Assembly: GCA_031271405.1 (NCBI GenBank)
Contig: JAISVT010000035.1
Coordinates: 1 to 59,067, forward strand
Direction of reading: 5' to 3'
DNA length: 59,067 nt
Source: Candidatus Endomicrobium macrotermitis
GTDB taxonomy: Bacteria > Elusimicrobiota > Endomicrobiia > Endomicrobiales > Endomicrobiaceae
A program made the translations under genes and the position numbers. Below, piece by piece: positions 54,720 to 59,067 of the stretch. Positions within the stretch are counted from its first letter, which is position 1; each line of letters opens with the position of its first letter. The notes under the pieces were generated by a model. That model saw only the letters and a list, made by a program, of their open reading frames with translations. It did no database searches and was not told the DNA's origin.

Positions 54720-56093
54720 CTATTTTAAATAATTTTCTATTGATTTTGCGGCTTTTTTGCCCATTCCCATAGCCTGTATCACCGTGTCTCCGCCGACTAT
54801 GTCTCCTCCGGCGAAAATACCGGGGATGCTTGTCATAAGATTGTCGTCTGCTATGATATACCCGTGGGAATCGGTTTTCAGCCCTTCGGTAAGAGAAGGC
54901 AGAATAGGGTTAGGATTAAGCCCGAGGGCCAAAACCACAAGGTCTGTTTCTACGGTAAAGTTTGAATTTTCGACTTTTACGGGTTTTCTGCGTCCGGAAT
55001 CGTCGGGTTCGGCAAGTTCCATTTTTACGCATTCTACCGCGCGGACATTGCCTTTTTCATCTCCCAAAAACTTTACGGGATTGGTCAAAGTTACAAACTC
55101 TATGCCTTCTTCTTTGGCGTGCAGGCGTTCTTCTGCGCGGGCAGGCATTTCGTTTTCCGTGCGGCGGTATATAAGCTTAACGCTTTCGGCTCCCAGCCTT
55201 AAAGCCGTGCGCGCGGAATCCATAGCGGTATTTCCTCCGCCTACCACTGCGACTTTTTTACCTTTATATATGGGAGTGTCGTATTCCGGGAAAGCAAAAG
55301 CGCGCATTAAGTTTACGCGTACTAAAAATTCGTTGGCCGAATATATGTGGTTCAAGTTTTCGCCTTCGACGTTTAAAAACACGGGCAATCCGGCGCCGGT
55401 GCCTACAAAAACGGCTTTAAAACCGTCTTTGCGTAAATCTTCAACGGATTTGGTCCTGCCGATAAGGCAGTTTAATACAAATTTTATGCCCAGACTCTTT
55501 AAAAAATCTATTTCTTTGTCCAAAACGTTTATTGGCAGCCTGAATTCGGGAATGCCGTAGCGGAGCACTCCGCCGGCATCGTGAAGCGACTCGAAAACCG
55601 TAACTTCATAGCCCGCTTTTGCAAGGTCTCCCGCGCAGGTAAGACCCGCGGGGCCCGAACCTACAACGGCAACTTTTATATTGTTTGAAACGATGTCGGT
55701 CTTTGCTATGCCTAAATTCCCGCCGGCCCAATCCGAAGCAAAGCGTTCAAGATAGCCTATGCCTACGGCTTCGCCTTTTTTGCCGAGTATGCACATCTTT
55801 TCGCATTGGTTTTCCTGCGGGCAAACCCTTCCGCAAACAGCCGGAAGATTATTTTTATCTTTTAAAACTTTTATCGATTCCGCGTAATTTTTGCCGGCTA
55901 TATGCCTGATAAAACCCGGGATGTCGATATTTACGGGACATCCTTTTACGCATTGCGGCGCCTTGCACTGTATGCAGCGCGAAGCCTCGGCAACGGCTTC
56001 CTTCTCGCCGTAACCTTCGGTTACTTCGTTAAAATCTTTGATTCTTTGGTCGGCCGGTCTCTGCGGCATTTCTATTTTTTGCGGCATTTGCAC
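54720..56093 (-). CDS. nfnB: NADPH-dependent glutamate synthase small-chain-like / NfnB (SudA)-type subunit
   Basis: RCIQCKAPQCVKGCPVNIDIPGFI; VAVVGSGPAGLTCAGDLAKAGYEVTVFE; VAVVGGGNTAMDSARTALRLGA. Confidence 0.85.
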   Translation of the reverse strand: MQMPQKIEMPQRPADQRIKDFNEVTEGYGEKEAVAEASRCIQCKAPQCVKGCPVNIDIPGFIRHIAGKNYAESIKVLKDKNNLPAVCGRVCPQENQCEKMCILGKKGEAVGIGYLERFASDWAGGNLGIAKTDIVSNNIKVAVVGSGPAGLTCAGDLAKAGYEVTVFESLHDAGGVLRYGIPEFRLPINVLDKEIDFLKSLGIKFVLNCLIGRTKSVEDLRKDGFKAVFVGTGAGLPVFLNVEGENLNHIYSANEFLVRVNLMRAFAFPEYDTPIYKGKKVAVVGGGNTAMDSARTALRLGAESVKLIYRRTENEMPARAEERLHAKEEGIEFVTLTNPVKFLGDEKGNVRAVECVKMELAEPDDSGRRKPVKVENSNFTVETDLVVLALGLNPNPILPSLTEGLKTDSHGYIIADDNLMTSIPGIFAGGDIVGGDTVIQAMGMGKKAAKSIENYLK

Positions 56094-56953
56094 TCCGGAT
56101 TGTCTTCGCAGGAATTTTCATTTACAAAATTTTCGGCGGAGAATTTATTGTCCGATATTTTTTCAAGTTCGCGGAAAAGAGAAAGGCGGGAAATAAGTTC
56201 GTCCCAGTCTATTTTATGAGCGTCAAACTCCGGACCTTCGACGCATGCAAAACGCGTTTTTCCGTCAACGGTAACGCGGCACGCTCCGCACATACCCGTT
56301 CCGTCGACCATTATGGGATTTAGCGAAACAAAGGCGGGAATCGAACATTCTTTTGTCAGATTGGAAACGGATTTCATCATAGGCACGGGCCCTATCGCGT
56401 AAACCATATCTATTTTTACGCCTTTTTTTACAAGTTCGCCCAAAGCGGTAGTTACAAAACCCTTTATACCCGCCGAACCGTCGTCCGTGGTTATTACGAG
56501 TTCGTCGGAATTTTGTTTTATTTCATTTTCAAGCAAAATAAGGTCTTTATTTCGCGCGCCGACAATTGAAATTATTTTATTGCCTTCCGCGCGCAGATAT
56601 TTTATCACCGGCAAAACTTCGGCCGTGCCTACCCCGCCGGCAACCGCCGCGACAGTGCCGTATTTTTTAATTTCCGTAGGTATCCCGAGAGGCCCCAAAA
56701 TATCTTTTATGTAATCGCCTTCGCCCAGTCTTCCGAGATGTTTTGTTGTTTTTCCGGCTTCCTGAAAAATTATGCGTATCAAACCGTTTGCCGAGTCTGC
56801 GCCCGCCACGGTAAGAGGAATCCTTTCGCCTTTGTCGTCTATGCGCAGCATCACAAACTGTCCGGCCTTCGCGTTTTTCGCGATGTCCGGAGCGTCTATA
56901 ATATAGCTTTTTACGCTGTGCGCCATAATTTCTTTTGAGATAATTTTAAACAT
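56072..56953 (-). CDS. nfnA: ferredoxin-NADP reductase-like NfnA (SudB)-type subunit
   Basis: GQFVMLRIDDKGERIPLTVAG; VAGGVGTAEVLPVIKYL; MCGACRVTVDG; overlaps nfnB. Confidence 0.85.
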   Translation of the reverse strand: MFKIISKEIMAHSVKSYIIDAPDIAKNAKAGQFVMLRIDDKGERIPLTVAGADSANGLIRIIFQEAGKTTKHLGRLGEGDYIKDILGPLGIPTEIKKYGTVAAVAGGVGTAEVLPVIKYLRAEGNKIISIVGARNKDLILLENEIKQNSDELVITTDDGSAGIKGFVTTALGELVKKGVKIDMVYAIGPVPMMKSVSNLTKECSIPAFVSLNPIMVDGTGMCGACRVTVDGKTRFACVEGPEFDAHKIDWDELISRLSLFRELEKISDNKFSAENFVNENSCEDNPECKCRKK

Positions 56954-57036
56954 TTTCGCCCGTTAAAATAAAAATATCTGATATTTTATAAGATTGCGCA
57001 TATTATGTCAATGAAAACGGCGCAAGACGCGGTTTG

Positions 57037-57066
57037 TTGACAATTTCGTACATATTTAAGTAGAAT
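57037..57066 (+). promoter_or_regulatory. sigma70-type promoter for gdhA
   Basis: TTGACA - 18 nt - TAGAAT upstream of ATG 57124. Confidence 0.65.
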
Positions 57067-57078
57067 TATTTTTTCTAA

Positions 57079-58461
<1,383 letters not shown>

Positions 58462-58524
58462 TTAATTACGGATTAGAAATTACGAATCAACTGCAACGAC
58501 GGTACGGCAATTACGGAAGTCAAT

Positions 58525-58560
58525 AAAAAACTGACTGATGAATTTATCGGTCAGTTTTTT
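58525..58560. terminator. bidirectional intrinsic terminator between gdhA and xerD-like gene
   Basis: aaaaaactgac tgatgaatttatcg gtcagtttttt. Confidence 0.85.
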
Positions 58561-58605
58561 CTATTTCCTATGTTGCCGTTTATTCGTAATTTGCAATTGC
58601 CGTTT

Positions 58606-59067
58606 CTACCCTCTCGGGTGAAATTTTTTGTGCTGCTGCTTTATTCTGTCTTTATCAAGATGCGTGTATATCTGCGTAGTGGAAATCGAACTGTGCCCCA
58701 GCATTTCCTGAACAAAACGTATGTCCGCGCCGCCGGAAAGCAAATGACTCGCAAAAGAGTGCCTTAAAGTGTGCGGAGTTATGTTTTTATTGATGCCGGC
58801 GTTTTTTGCGATATTTTTAAGCTGCCTCCAAAATTCAACGCGTGAAATCTTTTTCCCCAAGCGGGTTATAAACACCGCGTCTTCTTCGGAATTTTTGGCT
58901 TTTCTTTTATTTAAATATATTGTAAGAAAATCTCCGGCTTTTTTGCCGAACGGGACAAGCCTTTCTTTGGAGCCTTTGCCTATAACCCTCAAAAAGCGTT
59001 CCTGTGAATTTATGTTTGAAAATTTGAGGTTTATGAGTTCGGATACCCTTAAACCCGTGGCGTATAA
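58606..59067 (-). CDS. xerD: XerC/XerD-type tyrosine recombinase, 5' end truncated by window edge
   Basis: frame is open to the edge: LYATGLRVSELINLKF...GKGSKERLVPFG...HTLRHSFASHLLSGGADIRFVQEMLGHSSISTTQIYTH. Confidence 0.9.
   Translation of the reverse strand, partial: LYATGLRVSELINLKFSNINSQERFLRVIGKGSKERLVPFGKKAGDFLTIYLNKRKAKNSEEDAVFITRLGKKISRVEFWRQLKNIAKNAGINKNITPHTLRHSFASHLLSGGADIRFVQEMLGHSSISTTQIYTHLDKDRIKQQHKKFHPRG

Overview
59-kb bacterial chromosomal segment, mostly housekeeping. Gene content and order (rpsP-KH-rimM-trmD-rplS, rimP-nusA-infB-rbfA-nrnA-truB-ribF, long PPi-type PFK, Nfn-type oxidoreductase, Aas, LptF/LptG/LptE) suggest a Gram-negative anaerobe, possibly Elusimicrobiota-like (inference only). 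No rRNA, tRNA, CRISPR array or transposase was seen. Four things stand out. (1) A 0.3-10.5 kb locus of secreted proteins: two paralogous operons, each ending in [3- or 4-module beta-rich repeat protein]-[protein with FlgD/T9SS-type C-terminal domain], plus a small secreted protein sharing the C-terminal signature of the large proteins and a chaperone-like/WxL-interacting-like Ig protein. (2) A ~2,858-aa signal-peptide protein (45502-54078) that appears to fuse a ChaN/Tiki-like domain, a YvcK/CofD-like domain and a HAD hydrolase; an apparent intrinsic terminator lies just upstream of its start codon. (3) Intergenic elements with degenerate period-8 (octamer) arms, several word families, that repeatedly begin at or inside stop codons in the sense orientation. 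(4) Protein oddities: an Aas acyltransferase domain with Ser in place of the HX4D His, and a RimM reduced to the PRC-barrel. All family calls come from reading translated motifs; no database search was possible.
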